The notes beneath the pieces were generated by a model that saw nothing but the letters and a program-made list of their open reading frames with translations, had not been told where the DNA came from and searched no databases. 64,000 bases of DNA from JAPORY01 sp965215385. GTDB taxonomy: Bacteria; Pseudomonadota; Alphaproteobacteria; Rhodobacterales; Rhodobacteraceae. Each line of letters starts with the position of its first letter. Position 1 is the first letter of the stretch. A program made the position numbers and the translations under genes. Where the stretch lies: positions 3,224,001-3,288,000 of the forward strand of contig OZ244059.1 of the NCBI GenBank assembly GCA_965215385.1. Direction: 5' to 3'. Shown piece after piece: positions 19,116 to 28,014 of this stretch.

Positions 19116-19372
19116 GAGGCGAGATGTTCGCGAAGTTCAGCAACTCGGCGTCATGCAATAGAATTCTCAGGCGAGAGGCAGAGCATTCGACTGAAGGTTC
19201 TCTGATGATTGCCATTCTTACGGAGAAAAGTGCGCGTGACGTGAGAAAATGATCGAGAGCAGAATCTTGATGGCCGACCGATTGAAAAAGAACCACCAAA
19301 CCTGAAATGTAATTTATCGCTACTTTGGCTGCACTCGATTTCCGAGACGGTCCATAAGAATCGACAAACCTG

Positions 19373-20107
19373 TTATGGCTTTACGCCGAGTTGGTCACGC
19401 AGAACCTTCGTCGGTACTTCCTTGGTGTTACCAACCTTCATCGCGCCAAGTTGAAACGGTCCAAATGAGGTTCGAATGAGCCGATTCACTGATAATCCGC
19501 AACTTGCCAGTGCCCGTCGAATTTCACGATTCTTTCCCTCACGCAAACCTATCGTTAGCCAAGCATTGGACCGCTGCTGATGATCAAGGGTCACTTGCAT
19601 TGGCTTGAATTGCTCACCGTCCAAAACAAGACCCGCCCGCAGTCCATCAAGTTTGGCTTCATTCGGGACGCCTTTGACTCTTACACGATACTTCCGCAGC
19701 CACTTGTTTGTCGGTAGTTCCAATCGTCGTTTAAGACTTCCGTCATTGGTGAGAAGCAAGAGGCCTTCTGAATTGTAATCTAAACGACCGATGTAAAGTA
19801 CGCGGGGCAGGTAATCTGGAAGGAAATCAAAGATTGTTGGCCGACTATCTGGATCTCGTTCCGTTGTAACGGTTCCAATTGGTTTATAAAACCGCCAAAG
19901 TTTGGGCGGTTGTGGTGCCGAGATCGGAATGCCGTCGACGAGAACCTGATCTTGATCAGTTATTTTGAGTGCCGGACTGGTAATGATCTGGCCGTTGACC
20001 GCGATTCGTCGCGCAGCAATCATGCGCTCAACTTCACGACGTGAGGCAATGCCAGCGCGAGCGAGCCGTTTCGCGATGCGCTCACAGTCTGAAGCAATAT
20101 TCGTCAT
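19373..20107 (-). CDS. rluB: RluB/RsuA family rRNA pseudouridine synthase
   Basis: Converts a specific uridine of ribosomal RNA to pseudouridine. An N-terminal S4 RNA-binding domain (RLARAGIASRREVERMI, residues about 13-60) is followed by the catalytic domain with YIGRLDYNSEGLLLLTNDG, where the Asp in GRLD is the catalytic residue. GLREGKNREIRRALASCGL and VNRLIRTSFGPFQLG follow. Length 244 fits RluB; RsuA and RluE cannot be ruled out. Divergent from tadA with 62 bases between, a pairing often seen in alphaproteobacteria. Confidence 0.92.
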   Translation of the reverse strand: MTNIASDCERIAKRLARAGIASRREVERMIAARRIAVNGQIITSPALKITDQDQVLVDGIPISAPQPPKLWRFYKPIGTVTTERDPDSRPTIFDFLPDYLPRVLYIGRLDYNSEGLLLLTNDGSLKRRLELPTNKWLRKYRVRVKGVPNEAKLDGLRAGLVLDGEQFKPMQVTLDHQQRSNAWLTIGLREGKNREIRRALASCGLSVNRLIRTSFGPFQLGAMKVGNTKEVPTKVLRDQLGVKP

Positions 20108-20169
20108 TGTTGCGTAATTAAGGTGTTCATGGATAGAAGTGTGCGAACAGCAAGGTCGAGAAACGGTCG

Positions 20170-20634
20170 ATGTTCAAATCCTTCATGCAGCGAGCACTTA
20201 CGGAGGCGCGTGCCGCGGCAAGCCGTGGCGAAGTTCCCGTTGGTGCCGTATTGATTTCGCCGCACGGCGATGTGGTTGCTGCTGCCGGTAACCGTAATCG
20301 CGAGTTAAATGATCCGACTGCGCATGCCGAGATACTTGTAATTCGCAAGGGTTGTCGACAGCAGGATACCGATCGCCTTTGCGGGCATGATTTATATGTC
20401 ACGCTTGAGCCGTGTGCGATGTGCGCTGCCGCTATTGCTACCGCTCGAATCGGGCGTTTATATTTTGGTGCCGAGGATCCAAAATCTGGCGGCGTGGTTC
20501 ATGGCGTTAAAGTTTTTTCTCACCCTCAAACCCATCATTGTCCCGAAGTATATGGCGAAATCTGTGGGGAGGAATCGGCAGCACTTCTGCAAGCCTTTTT
20601 TGCCAAGCGACGTGGTACATTGAGTTCCGAATAG
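20170..20634 (+). CDS. tadA: tRNA-specific adenosine deaminase
   Basis: Makes inosine at the wobble position 34 of tRNA-Arg(ACG). Zinc site motifs are visible: HAEILVI with the catalytic Glu, and PCAMCAAAI with the two Cys ligands. PVGAVLISPHGDVVAAAGNRN supplies the substrate loop, and a Phe-rich C-terminus (LLQAFFAKRR) closes the product. 154 residues is normal. The first ATG lacks a clear ribosome site; the Met five codons later is possible. Confidence 0.93.
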   Translation: MFKSFMQRALTEARAAASRGEVPVGAVLISPHGDVVAAAGNRNRELNDPTAHAEILVIRKGCRQQDTDRLCGHDLYVTLEPCAMCAAAIATARIGRLYFGAEDPKSGGVVHGVKVFSHPQTHHCPEVYGEICGEESAALLQAFFAKRRGTLSSE

Positions 20635-20729
20635 TAGGGGGCTGCCGACCGATCATCATTTCGATTGTGAACGATTGATTTTCGTGAACAATATGCGGCG
20701 ATTCGGAAGACAACGCGAGTGAGATCGTC

Positions 20730-20758
20730 TTGAAGCTAACCGTCAAAAATGTTAATAT
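20730..20758 (+). promoter_or_regulatory. Candidate sigma-70 promoter of gatCA
   Basis: TTGAAG at 20730-20735 and TAATAT at 20753-20758 with a 17-base spacer, 28 bases before the gatC ATG. It is a near-consensus arrangement in an otherwise gene-free 150-base gap. Confidence 0.6.
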
Positions 20759-20786
20759 GGGGCAAACATAATCGGGAGAATAATTG

Positions 20787-21074
20787 ATGGCCATTGATGA
20801 GGAAACCGCGGTGCGAATGGCGAAACTTGCTCGCATTAAGGTTGATGCTCAAAACCTGCCAACAACGGTCGAGGAGTTCAATGTTATTCTCGGCTTCATC
20901 ACCCAATTAAGTGAGGCGAATGTAGATGGCGTCGAGCCAATGGTATCGGTGACGCCGATGCATCTTAAGAAACGGCAAGATATTGTAACTGACGGGGGTA
21001 TTTCAGACGCGATACTCGCGAATGCGCCGGATGCCCGCGAAGGCTTTTTTGCCGTACCGAAAGTCGTGGAGTAA
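20787..21074 (+). CDS. gatC: Asp/Glu-tRNA amidotransferase subunit C
   Basis: Small clamp subunit that stabilises GatA on GatB in the enzyme that amidates Glu-tRNA(Gln) or Asp-tRNA(Asn). Typical text is VRMAKLARIKVD near the start, VDGVEPMVSVTP in the middle and APDAREGFFAVPKVVE at the end. An upstream TTG is in frame, but the ATG at 20787 has a GGGAG ribosome site. gatA follows after five bases, so the two are co-translated; gatB is not in the window. Confidence 0.94.
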   Translation: MAIDEETAVRMAKLARIKVDAQNLPTTVEEFNVILGFITQLSEANVDGVEPMVSVTPMHLKKRQDIVTDGGISDAILANAPDAREGFFAVPKVVE

Positions 21075-21079
21075 TCTGA

Positions 21080-22570
21080 TTGACCAAACTCAATGAACTT
21101 GGTTTGGCGACGGTACGCGACCTGCTCTTGGCGCGTGAGGCGAGTGCGTATGAATTGACCGAGGCGTGTCTGCGGGCGATTGAGGCTGCAGTCGACCTGA
21201 ATGCCTTCGTGCGGATAACGCCTGAAATTGCACTAGATCGCGCGACAATTGCAGACCAGCAGTTAGCCTCTGGGGACGCACCGTCAATGTGTGGGTTGCC
21301 GATCGGGATTAAAGATCTTTTTTGTACCAAGGATGTTCCGACGCAAGCCGGCAGTCGCATTTTAGAGGGATTCACCCCTTCTTACGAGTCGACTGTCAGT
21401 CAAAAGTTAAGTGACGCCGGAGCAATTATGCTCGGCAAGCTCAATATGGATGAGTTTGCAATGGGATCATCGAATGAAACTTCTTGCTTCGGCGAGGTGG
21501 TAAATCCCTGGCGTCGAAAAAATGACGAGTGCCGCCTGACGCCTGGTGGGTCCTCTGGCGGTTCGGCTGCGGCGGTTGCCGCTGACTTATGTCTCGCGGC
21601 CATCGGAACCGATACTGGCGGATCGATCCGACAGCCCGCTTCCTTCTGCGGCATTACCGGTCTCAAGCCAACCTATGGTCGTTGCTCGCGTTGGGGTATC
21701 GTCGCCTTTGCCTCATCACTCGACCAAGCAGGTCCAATGACGAAAACGGTTCGCGATGCGGCAATAATGCTGACAGCGATGTGCGGCCACGATGCGAAAG
21801 ACTCGACATCAGTTGATATACCAGTTCCGAATTTTGAAGCGGCGCTGGTTGGCGACATTCGCGGCAAAACAATTGGAATTCCAAAAGAATATTTGCTTGA
21901 CGAACTGCCAGGGGAGATCGCAGCTCTCTGGACGACCGGTCGCGATATGTTGGCCGCAGCTGGCGCAAAGATTGTTGATGTTTCTTTGCCTCACACTGAG
22001 TTTGCGCTGCCAACCTATTATGTCATCGCACCAGCAGAAGCCTCATCGAATTTAGCACGATATGACGGCGTACGCTATGGACGTCGTGCGCAACTAGCGC
22101 CCGGTGATAGTATCGTTGATATGTATGAAAAGACGCGGGCCGAGGGCTTCGGAGCCGAGGTCAAGCGACGCCTGATGATCGGAACCTATGTATTGTCGGC
22201 AGGCTTCTACGACGCACACTATAACCGTGCTCGCAAGGTACGCAGTTTAATCAAGAAAGACTTCGAAGAGGTATTCTCGCAAGGTATTGATGCGATTTTG
22301 ACGCCTGCAACCCCTTCGGCAGCGTTTGAACTCGGTGACGCCGCAAAAACAAATCCAGTGCAGATGTATCTTAATGATATTTTTACGGTAACCGTTAATT
22401 TAGCCGGGTTGCCAGCAATCTCGGTACCAACTGGAACAAATTCAGAAGGTTTACCTTTGGGATTACAGTTGATTGGCCAGCCTTGGCAGGAAGATGATCT
22501 ATTGAACTTGGCATTAGTCCTAGAGCAGTCGGCTGGTTTCCATGAGAAGCCGAAGTGTTGGTGGGTATAG
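21080..22570 (+). CDS. gatA: Asp/Glu-tRNA amidotransferase subunit A
   Basis: Amidase subunit that releases ammonia from glutamine for the GatCAB complex. The amidase signature is complete: the Lys in IKDLFCTKD, and GGSSGGSAAAVAA with the cis-Ser and nucleophilic Ser, followed by GTDTGGSIRQPASFCG. GRCSRWGIVAFASSLDQAG and the late NLAGLPAISVPTG are also typical. 496 residues is the usual length. The start is a TTG five bases after gatC, with no better codon nearby. Confidence 0.96.
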   Translation: MTKLNELGLATVRDLLLAREASAYELTEACLRAIEAAVDLNAFVRITPEIALDRATIADQQLASGDAPSMCGLPIGIKDLFCTKDVPTQAGSRILEGFTPSYESTVSQKLSDAGAIMLGKLNMDEFAMGSSNETSCFGEVVNPWRRKNDECRLTPGGSSGGSAAAVAADLCLAAIGTDTGGSIRQPASFCGITGLKPTYGRCSRWGIVAFASSLDQAGPMTKTVRDAAIMLTAMCGHDAKDSTSVDIPVPNFEAALVGDIRGKTIGIPKEYLLDELPGEIAALWTTGRDMLAAAGAKIVDVSLPHTEFALPTYYVIAPAEASSNLARYDGVRYGRRAQLAPGDSIVDMYEKTRAEGFGAEVKRRLMIGTYVLSAGFYDAHYNRARKVRSLIKKDFEEVFSQGIDAILTPATPSAAFELGDAAKTNPVQMYLNDIFTVTVNLAGLPAISVPTGTNSEGLPLGLQLIGQPWQEDDLLNLALVLEQSAGFHEKPKCWWV

Positions 22571-22593
22571 ACGGTTAGTCTAAGCGTGATAAG

Positions 22594-23358
22594 GTGAGTG
22601 ACTTGAGGCTCAAGTGTTTATTGGTGGCCGCAATTGTGGTTCAGGGTGGATGTGAACCGGTCAACAACCCCACTCTAGAGGGAACAGTGGCGATTGGACC
22701 GACCCAGCAATCAGGAACGGGAACTGCTGGGCCGCAACAATTGTTTGATGAGAGCATTGCAACTCTCGAAGATGACAGTAACTCGGAGATTGGGACGCAA
22801 TTTGAAACCGGCGGTCCATCACCCGCTAATCTGGAGCAACCGAGAGATGCTGATCGTGATGACGTCCTAGATGCGGCATTAGTACTCACGGATTCGACAT
22901 CGGAGTCGGAGGGTACCGCAGTCGAAGCTAGCCCGGCGAATCCGCCACCGAAGTTACTTGATACCACGAGTATCTCCGATGAAAATGACTTCACGGCCGT
23001 TTCTGAGCGTGAAACTATCGCGAGTGACGCAGAGAGAATCGCTCGAAACCAATCGCAATACCAAGTTGTTTTGCCGACAGACGTGCCGAAGCGTCTACAG
23101 TCGACAACGCCAAATATTGTTGAGTTTGCGTTGCAATCAAGCAACCAACTTGGTGAGAAAATTTACGTGCGTTTCGGGAGCAATTTGCTTCCTCGCGCCG
23201 AACGTCGGTGCGCACGGTACGCATCATCGGACTTAGCACAACTTGATTTTCTTTCACGCGGCGGCCCGCAATCGGATTCGCTGGGTATTGACCCCGACGG
23301 TGATGGATTTGCATGCGCGTGGGACCCCACACCGTATCGAGCGGCGGTTCGGAACTGA
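22594..23358 (+). CDS. Lipoprotein with C-terminal Excalibur domain
   Basis: A 254-residue envelope protein. The N-terminus has a hydrophobic stretch ending in VVQGGC, a plausible lipobox with Cys20. A long low-complexity region rich in Ser, Thr, Glu and Asp follows, then a C-terminal Excalibur calcium-binding motif DPDGDGFACAWDP with the paired Cys in ERRCARY. Excalibur domains are extracellular and their role is unclear. The GTG start follows gatA by 23 bases, and the end overlaps the amidase gene by 46 bases, so it may be co-expressed with that wall enzyme. Confidence 0.72.
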   Translation: MSDLRLKCLLVAAIVVQGGCEPVNNPTLEGTVAIGPTQQSGTGTAGPQQLFDESIATLEDDSNSEIGTQFETGGPSPANLEQPRDADRDDVLDAALVLTDSTSESEGTAVEASPANPPPKLLDTTSISDENDFTAVSERETIASDAERIARNQSQYQVVLPTDVPKRLQSTTPNIVEFALQSSNQLGEKIYVRFGSNLLPRAERRCARYASSDLAQLDFLSRGGPQSDSLGIDPDGDGFACAWDPTPYRAAVRN

Positions 23359-24014
23359 CCAATATAATCTGGCATCCGTCGCCCAATCTTGGCTCCCGTC
23401 GTCACGATGTATTACCGACTTTGGTGGTCATTCACTACACGGGCATGTCGGATGTGCAATCAGCCTTGGAGCGTTTATGTGAGCCAAGTTCTAGAGTTTC
23501 GGCCCATTATTTGATTGGCAAGGATGGTTGCACTTGGCAGTTAGTCGACGAGAGGCAACGGGCGTGGCACGCTGGAAAAGGTTCGTGGAAGGGGATTAAT
23601 GACGTCAATTCACACTCCATTGGCATTGAGCTCGACAATGACGGGGTAGAGGCATTTTCCGAGCCGCAAATGACTACGCTTGAAGAGTTGCTACCGGATA
23701 TATTGCAGCGGTGGTCGATACCACCGGCGGGCGTTATCGGTCATTCCGATTGCGCTCCCGGAAGAAAATGGGATCCGGGTCCAAGGTTTAACTGGTTACG
23801 GCTGGCGCGCCAAAGCTTGGCGGCTCCGACACCGAACCCGTCCGACAAGATAGTATCCGAAAACTTAACGACGCTGTTTCACAATGCGGGTTACACCGCA
23901 AAGGCTGATTGTGGTGACAAACTATTCGCATTCCGATTGCGTCACCGGCAGGGATTTGTCGGGCCGCGCGACCAACATGATCGTTCCGTTTTGGCGGCAC
24001 TCGGTGACCAGTAG
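23313..24014 (+). CDS. N-acetylmuramoyl-L-alanine amidase, AmpD/AmiD type
   Basis: Zinc amidase that cleaves the bond between N-acetylmuramic acid and the peptide stem. Zinc ligands are visible: His in VVIHYTGM, His in GHSDCAPGRKWDPGP and the Asp in KWDPG. SAHYLIGKDG, WHAGKGSW and NSHSIGIELDN are family blocks. A C-terminal peptidoglycan-binding-like part (NAGYTAKADCGDKLFAFRLRHRQ) matches the AmiD architecture. No signal peptide is seen, which favours a cytoplasmic recycling role unless the start is misplaced. Overlaps the Excalibur gene by 46 bases. Confidence 0.9.
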   Translation: MRVGPHTVSSGGSELTNIIWHPSPNLGSRRHDVLPTLVVIHYTGMSDVQSALERLCEPSSRVSAHYLIGKDGCTWQLVDERQRAWHAGKGSWKGINDVNSHSIGIELDNDGVEAFSEPQMTTLEELLPDILQRWSIPPAGVIGHSDCAPGRKWDPGPRFNWLRLARQSLAAPTPNPSDKIVSENLTTLFHNAGYTAKADCGDKLFAFRLRHRQGFVGPRDQHDRSVLAALGDQ

Positions 24015-24061
24015 CGAATAGTTGTCGGATTGTCGTCAAGCACACATGGGAATCGTGCGAA

Positions 24062-24089
24062 TTGACATCGGTATGATTTAATTTAGAAA
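24062..24089 (+). promoter_or_regulatory. Candidate promoter of rnpB
   Basis: TTGACA at 24062-24067 and TAGAAA at 24084-24089, 16 bases apart, 6 bases before the first paired base of the RNA. Confidence 0.5.
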
Positions 24090-24095
24090 GAGATC

Positions 24096-24490
24096 GGTGC
24101 GGAAGATAGGATGGTCGCAAGCTACTGAGTTTGAGGAAAGTCTGGACTCCACGAAGCAACGATACCGGGTAACGCCCGGGCAAGGTAACTTGACGGAAAG
24201 CGCCGCAGAAACAAAACCGCTCTTTTTTCAGAGTAAGGGTGAAAAGGTGGGGTAAGAGCCCACCGCGCAACTGGTAACAGTGGCGGCAAGGCAAGCCCTA
24301 TCGGGAGCAATGCCAAATAGGATCTCCGTTCGGTAGTGGTTTTCTGACGAGGATACACTGTCGATAGGTAGGCTTCGGCTGAGGGAGGTCGGGTCGGCAG
24401 CTTGAGGTCTGTGGGTAACCGCAGTGCCCAGATGAATGACCATCTCTCGCGCAAACGGGAACAGAATCCAGCTTATATGTCTTCCGCACC
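24096..24490 (+). ncRNA. rnpB: RNase P RNA, bacterial type A
   Basis: Catalytic RNA that trims the 5' leader of pre-tRNAs. The ends pair perfectly as helix P1: GGTGCGGAAG at 24096 with CTTCCGCACC at 24481. Conserved blocks occur in order: GAGGAAAGTCTGGACTCC near 24130, CAGAAACAAAACCGC near 24206, GGTAAGAGCCCACCGCG near 24250, and the late AACAGAATCCAGCTTAT. The 395-base length fits alphaproteobacteria. Confidence 0.97.
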
Positions 24491-24685
24491 GTAAGTTGTT
24501 TTGCCGATGCGCCAACTGCGGCGGTGGCTGAGGAAAAGCGCTCAAGCGACATAAAGCGTTGCATTGTGGGTTGTAGGTGTAGTAAAGTACCGCAGTTGCT
24601 ACTTGGGGTTGTTTACAGGAATCCTGCCCGATGACTAACGGCAGCAAGAGTGACTCGGCGTCACGACTAAGCACTGAGGAAAATC

Positions 24686-24853
24686 ATGGCGAAACCAACT
24701 ACGGTGAAAATCCGGCTTAATTCCACCGCGGGAACCGGTCATTTTTACGTTACACGCAAGAACGCCCGTACGATGACGGAAAAGATGGTGATGAAGAAAT
24801 ATGACCCGATTGCACGTAAGCATGTCGAATATAAAGAGGGAAAAATCAAGTAG
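24686..24853 (+). CDS. rpmG: 50S ribosomal protein L33
   Basis: A 55-residue protein beginning MAKPTTVKIRLNSTAGTG and ending HVEYKEGKIK. This is the zinc-free form of L33 without CxxC pairs, of the exact length usual in alphaproteobacteria. GAGGA lies about 6 bases before the ATG. It stands alone downstream of rnpB. Confidence 0.95.
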   Translation: MAKPTTVKIRLNSTAGTGHFYVTRKNARTMTEKMVMKKYDPIARKHVEYKEGKIK

Positions 24854-25231
24854 CGCAGCAGAATCATGTTGCGCAAATTCTGCGTTCAGCAAACTAGACT
24901 CAGATTGAAGAGTGTTACTCTCAAACTGAGATGCCGATCGGAAGTTGGTTCTCAATGACTTTGAATTTGAGATCGTCAATCATATACGTGGTTGACGATA
25001 GTCTCGATCCCAAATGCGCAAAACTCACTTGAGTTTTAGGACCTCACTGTTCGATAACGCAGATCGGAGGGGCTTCGCTTTTGCCGCGCCGATGCTCTGT
25101 GCGAACTAATCGACACTGAGTCGAAACAGACAATCTAGCCGCGTACGAGTCAAATAATTCTGCTGTTGTTGGTTATAGCTGCAGTGGTCATTGTATTCCA
25201 TACGACGGCGTCTACTACTTGATCGCGAGGC
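24854..25231. other. Intergenic stretch without a recognised gene
   Basis: Directly after rpmG there is a GCAGAAT/ATTCTGC inverted repeat (about 24858-24884) without a clear T run, so termination is uncertain. Nothing else was recognised up to the broken ATPase gene. Confidence 0.35.
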
Positions 25232-26333
25232 TTAAGTGACAGCGAGTTGCTCCACCGCCCGCTTCACCGGCTTGGCACGGATACCACCAGGCAGTGGCAC
25301 ATCCTTCTCATCGGCATAAACAAGAATCAGCCTAGACGCACTCAGTTCATCGGCCGCGATGTGGAACCCATGTGTTACTTTTAGGGATGTTGAAGGTTTG
25401 ATATCAATCGCCCAGATTTGGTTCCTAGGGAGTTTCAGCACTAGGTCAATCTCGGCGCCACAAGATGAACGGTAGAAACTTGTTTCAGTCCCGTGCGGTG
25501 CCGAGGTTATCCTGGTCTCAATACAAAACCCTTCCCAGCTTGCGCCAACGACCGGATGCCGCAGCAGATATTCCGTTGTTTCGATTCCGAGAAGTGCCTG
25601 AGCCAGTCCGGAATCGCGCCATAGATTTTGGGCGACTTGACCAATCTCTTGCCGGCATTCGCACGCCACGGAGACAGACGTCGTATCAGCGTCAGGTCGA
25701 CGAGTACATCAAGGTAACGGGTCACACTTTTTGCAGAAATATCGAGGTTTCCAGCCTCTTTCACCGCGATCAAGATTCCTCCCTGCCCATGTGCGAGCAT
25801 CGCCCAGAATCGTCGTAACGTCTCAGCTAGGATCCGTAATCCGAATGCCGGGATGTCACGTTCCAAATATGTGCGGATGAAATCGTCCCGCCAGCGAAAG
25901 CTCGCCGCTTCTGTTTTCAACAGAGAACTGTCGGAAAAGCCGCCTCGCAACCAAAGGGTCGTTAGTGCGTCCACGCCAACTTTCTGCAGCATGAAAGGTG
26001 TCAACTCATGATCGCGAACCCTCCCGGCCAATGACTCGGCATTTTGACGTAAGAGGGCGTTGGACGCGGATCCGAGAAGCAGAAACTGACCCGACCGATG
26101 TCGATGTCGCCGCCGGCGGTCGATTTGCTCACGCAAGGCAGTGAACAGGTCGGGCATACGTTGAATTTCGTCAATCACCTCAAGACGCCCCGCTTGCTCA
26201 TCCAAATAAAGGTCCGGTTCATTGAGGATCTGACGGTCCGCAACCCGTTCCATATCAAGATAGACCGCCTGACGGCGGTCGGCGATGTCTTGGTCAGTGT
26301 CGTTTTGCCGACCTGTCTCGGGCCAAGCAGGAA
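25232..26333 (-). pseudogene. Broken AAA_14/DUF4143-type ATPase
   Basis: Remnant of an ATP-binding protein of the kind with a C-terminal DUF4143 nuclease-like domain. The P-loop GVFLLGPRQVGKTTL is readable near 26333-26290 in one frame. The gene then shifts to the frame with RRQAVYLDMERV, VIDEIQRMPDLFTALREQID, FLLLGSASNALLR and the DUF4143 start WLRGGFSDSSLL. A second shift near 25620 leads into WRDSGLAQALLGIE and FYRSSCGAEIDLVLKL. At least two indels, so no function is expected. The family is widespread and its role is unclear. Confidence 0.8.
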
Positions 26334-26352
26334 AACACCCAGACCTCCGCAA

Positions 26353-27071
26353 AGGTACGATTTTGTACTTTGGACAAAAAATAGGGAAGTAATTCCTAAT
26401 TGCTATTACTTATGAGGAAATAGAGCCGTTCACCGGCGTCAGCGGTCAAGTTAGAAAGACAATGTCACTGAATAATAGGAACCCAATCTGCCTAAGTCAG
26501 CAAAATGACCTGCAGGGCAAAGCAGTTTGATTAAATTGCGATACGAAATGCAGCAGAAAAAACTACCTGTAGTATGATTCAAACTATTGCGTGGTCTTGG
26601 GACAACACCCGCCTGATCATCCAAGGCCTCTTCGACCTGCTTCCGACATCTTCGCTCAATCATACCCTGTATTTATTTGATACGATGGAAGATTTGCAAG
26701 GTTAAATTCAAAAAATTTGACAACAGAGAAACTGAAGTTCGTACAGTCCCTGACCGTGTTTCAACCAGCGATGTCGAAAGGGAAAACCTGACCCTGCCTA
26801 TTTGATGCGCCGCTTTACCCAACTTGCTGAGGGGACTCTATAAAATAAACGCTCTCGAAAGAGAAGGTGCAATCGCCATAATAATCGGATCACCGGTCGC
26901 CACGGCATCCAGTATAGGCAAATTGGCCTTACTGACACACAACCAACTTTGCCGTGGTTAAAACTTAAAGCCCCCCTGAGTATCGTATAACGACCGGTGA
27001 CCCATTCACTTGAGAAATCTGCATCAAGAGTTCTCAACGGGAAGAATGTCGCCCAGTGAAGTTTAGAACCA
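26353..27071. other. Gene-poor stretch with a possible ATPase N-terminal scrap
   Basis: No intact gene. On the minus strand, bases 26663-26590 read MIERRCRKQVEEALDDQAGVV, which looks like the first residues of another DUF4143-type ATPase, and resemblance then ends. A 79-codon minus frame near 26798-27037 shows no family features. Confidence 0.3.
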
Positions 27072-27994
27072 TCAAGAACTTAGAACTTCATCGATATTTT
27101 TGGCGTCGAGTAGTGCCCTTAACCAGCGATCAAGATCACTTTGGGAAGCTTGCCGAAGCACGGCGTCAAGGTCTTTTGGAACCCTGCCAAATTTCACACG
27201 GGACAGTTCTATAAAAGTTTCTACTTTTCCCTCGACTCGTCCTTCGGCTCGTCCTTCGACTCGTCCCTTCGCTTCTCCCTTGGCTTGTCCTTCAGCAAGG
27301 ACTTCTTGATAGAATGATCCCATGATCAGCTCCGCTTCAGTCGGTTTGGCAATCCGGATAGCTTCGTTGAATGCCGCTCGGTTGGGTTGGACAAGGTAAA
27401 ATATATATCTGAGAGCGGCGATTTCCAAGTCCGAGTTATTATTGAAGAGCTGAATGATCTCAACGAGTTTTTGCACATCATTTTTTCGACTGTTGTGTCC
27501 GATAACCATAAGCACAAAAATCCACCTCGGGCTTCTGGGTGGGCGGTAAAGTCCTTAAGGCGATCGGGCTCAAGGTGACAAACAACGTAACCCGGTGGTC
27601 GGACCTGCGGCCGGATTATCTCACTATCCGCAATCATCTCATAGGCAGACAGTGGTACCGTCCAAGGTTGCGACCCGTGATAAAAAACCAGTGTGACGAT
27701 CGGCGGTAACTTTACTTGGCCGCGGCCATCCTGTCGGTGATAGCGCCGCCAGATCTTGAATTTATACTCTTCAACTTGCAGCGGCGTCATGGCATCTAGA
27801 TAAGACTTGTGCTCAAGTAAGGTATAAACCAAGAGTGCATCCCCGGAGGTCAATTTAACCTCAAACAGGCGGTCAGATTGGCTGGTTCCAAGCGATGGAT
27901 CGATAAAAGAACCGAGCCGCTTGCAAAATTCATCAGGCGACCGATTTTTCCTGAAAACAGGCGATTTTTTTTGAAAACGGTGGACATGAGACAA
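27072..27994 (-). pseudogene. Broken Rpn family nuclease (PD-(D/E)XK, transposase_31-like)
   Basis: Rpn proteins are recombination-promoting nucleases often multiplied in genomes. The first frame (27994-27326) holds SDRLFEVKLTSGDALLVYTLLEHKSYLD with the EHKS catalytic motif, then LPPIVTLVFYHGSQPW. Near 27500 the reading moves to the second frame (27515-27072) with AALRYIFYLV, IMGSFYQEVLAEGQAKGEAKG and a run of five-residue-like KGRVEGRAEGRVEG repeats typical of these proteins. The usual N-terminal block before SDRLF is also scrambled. One or more frameshifts; probably inactive. Confidence 0.78.
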
Positions 27995-28014
27995 CCATTT
28001 GTATATTAGACTGT

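Noticed and set aside
27200..27310. Short tandem repeats as a regulatory array
   Set aside because: They encode the KGRVEG-type repeats normal in the C-terminus of Rpn proteins.
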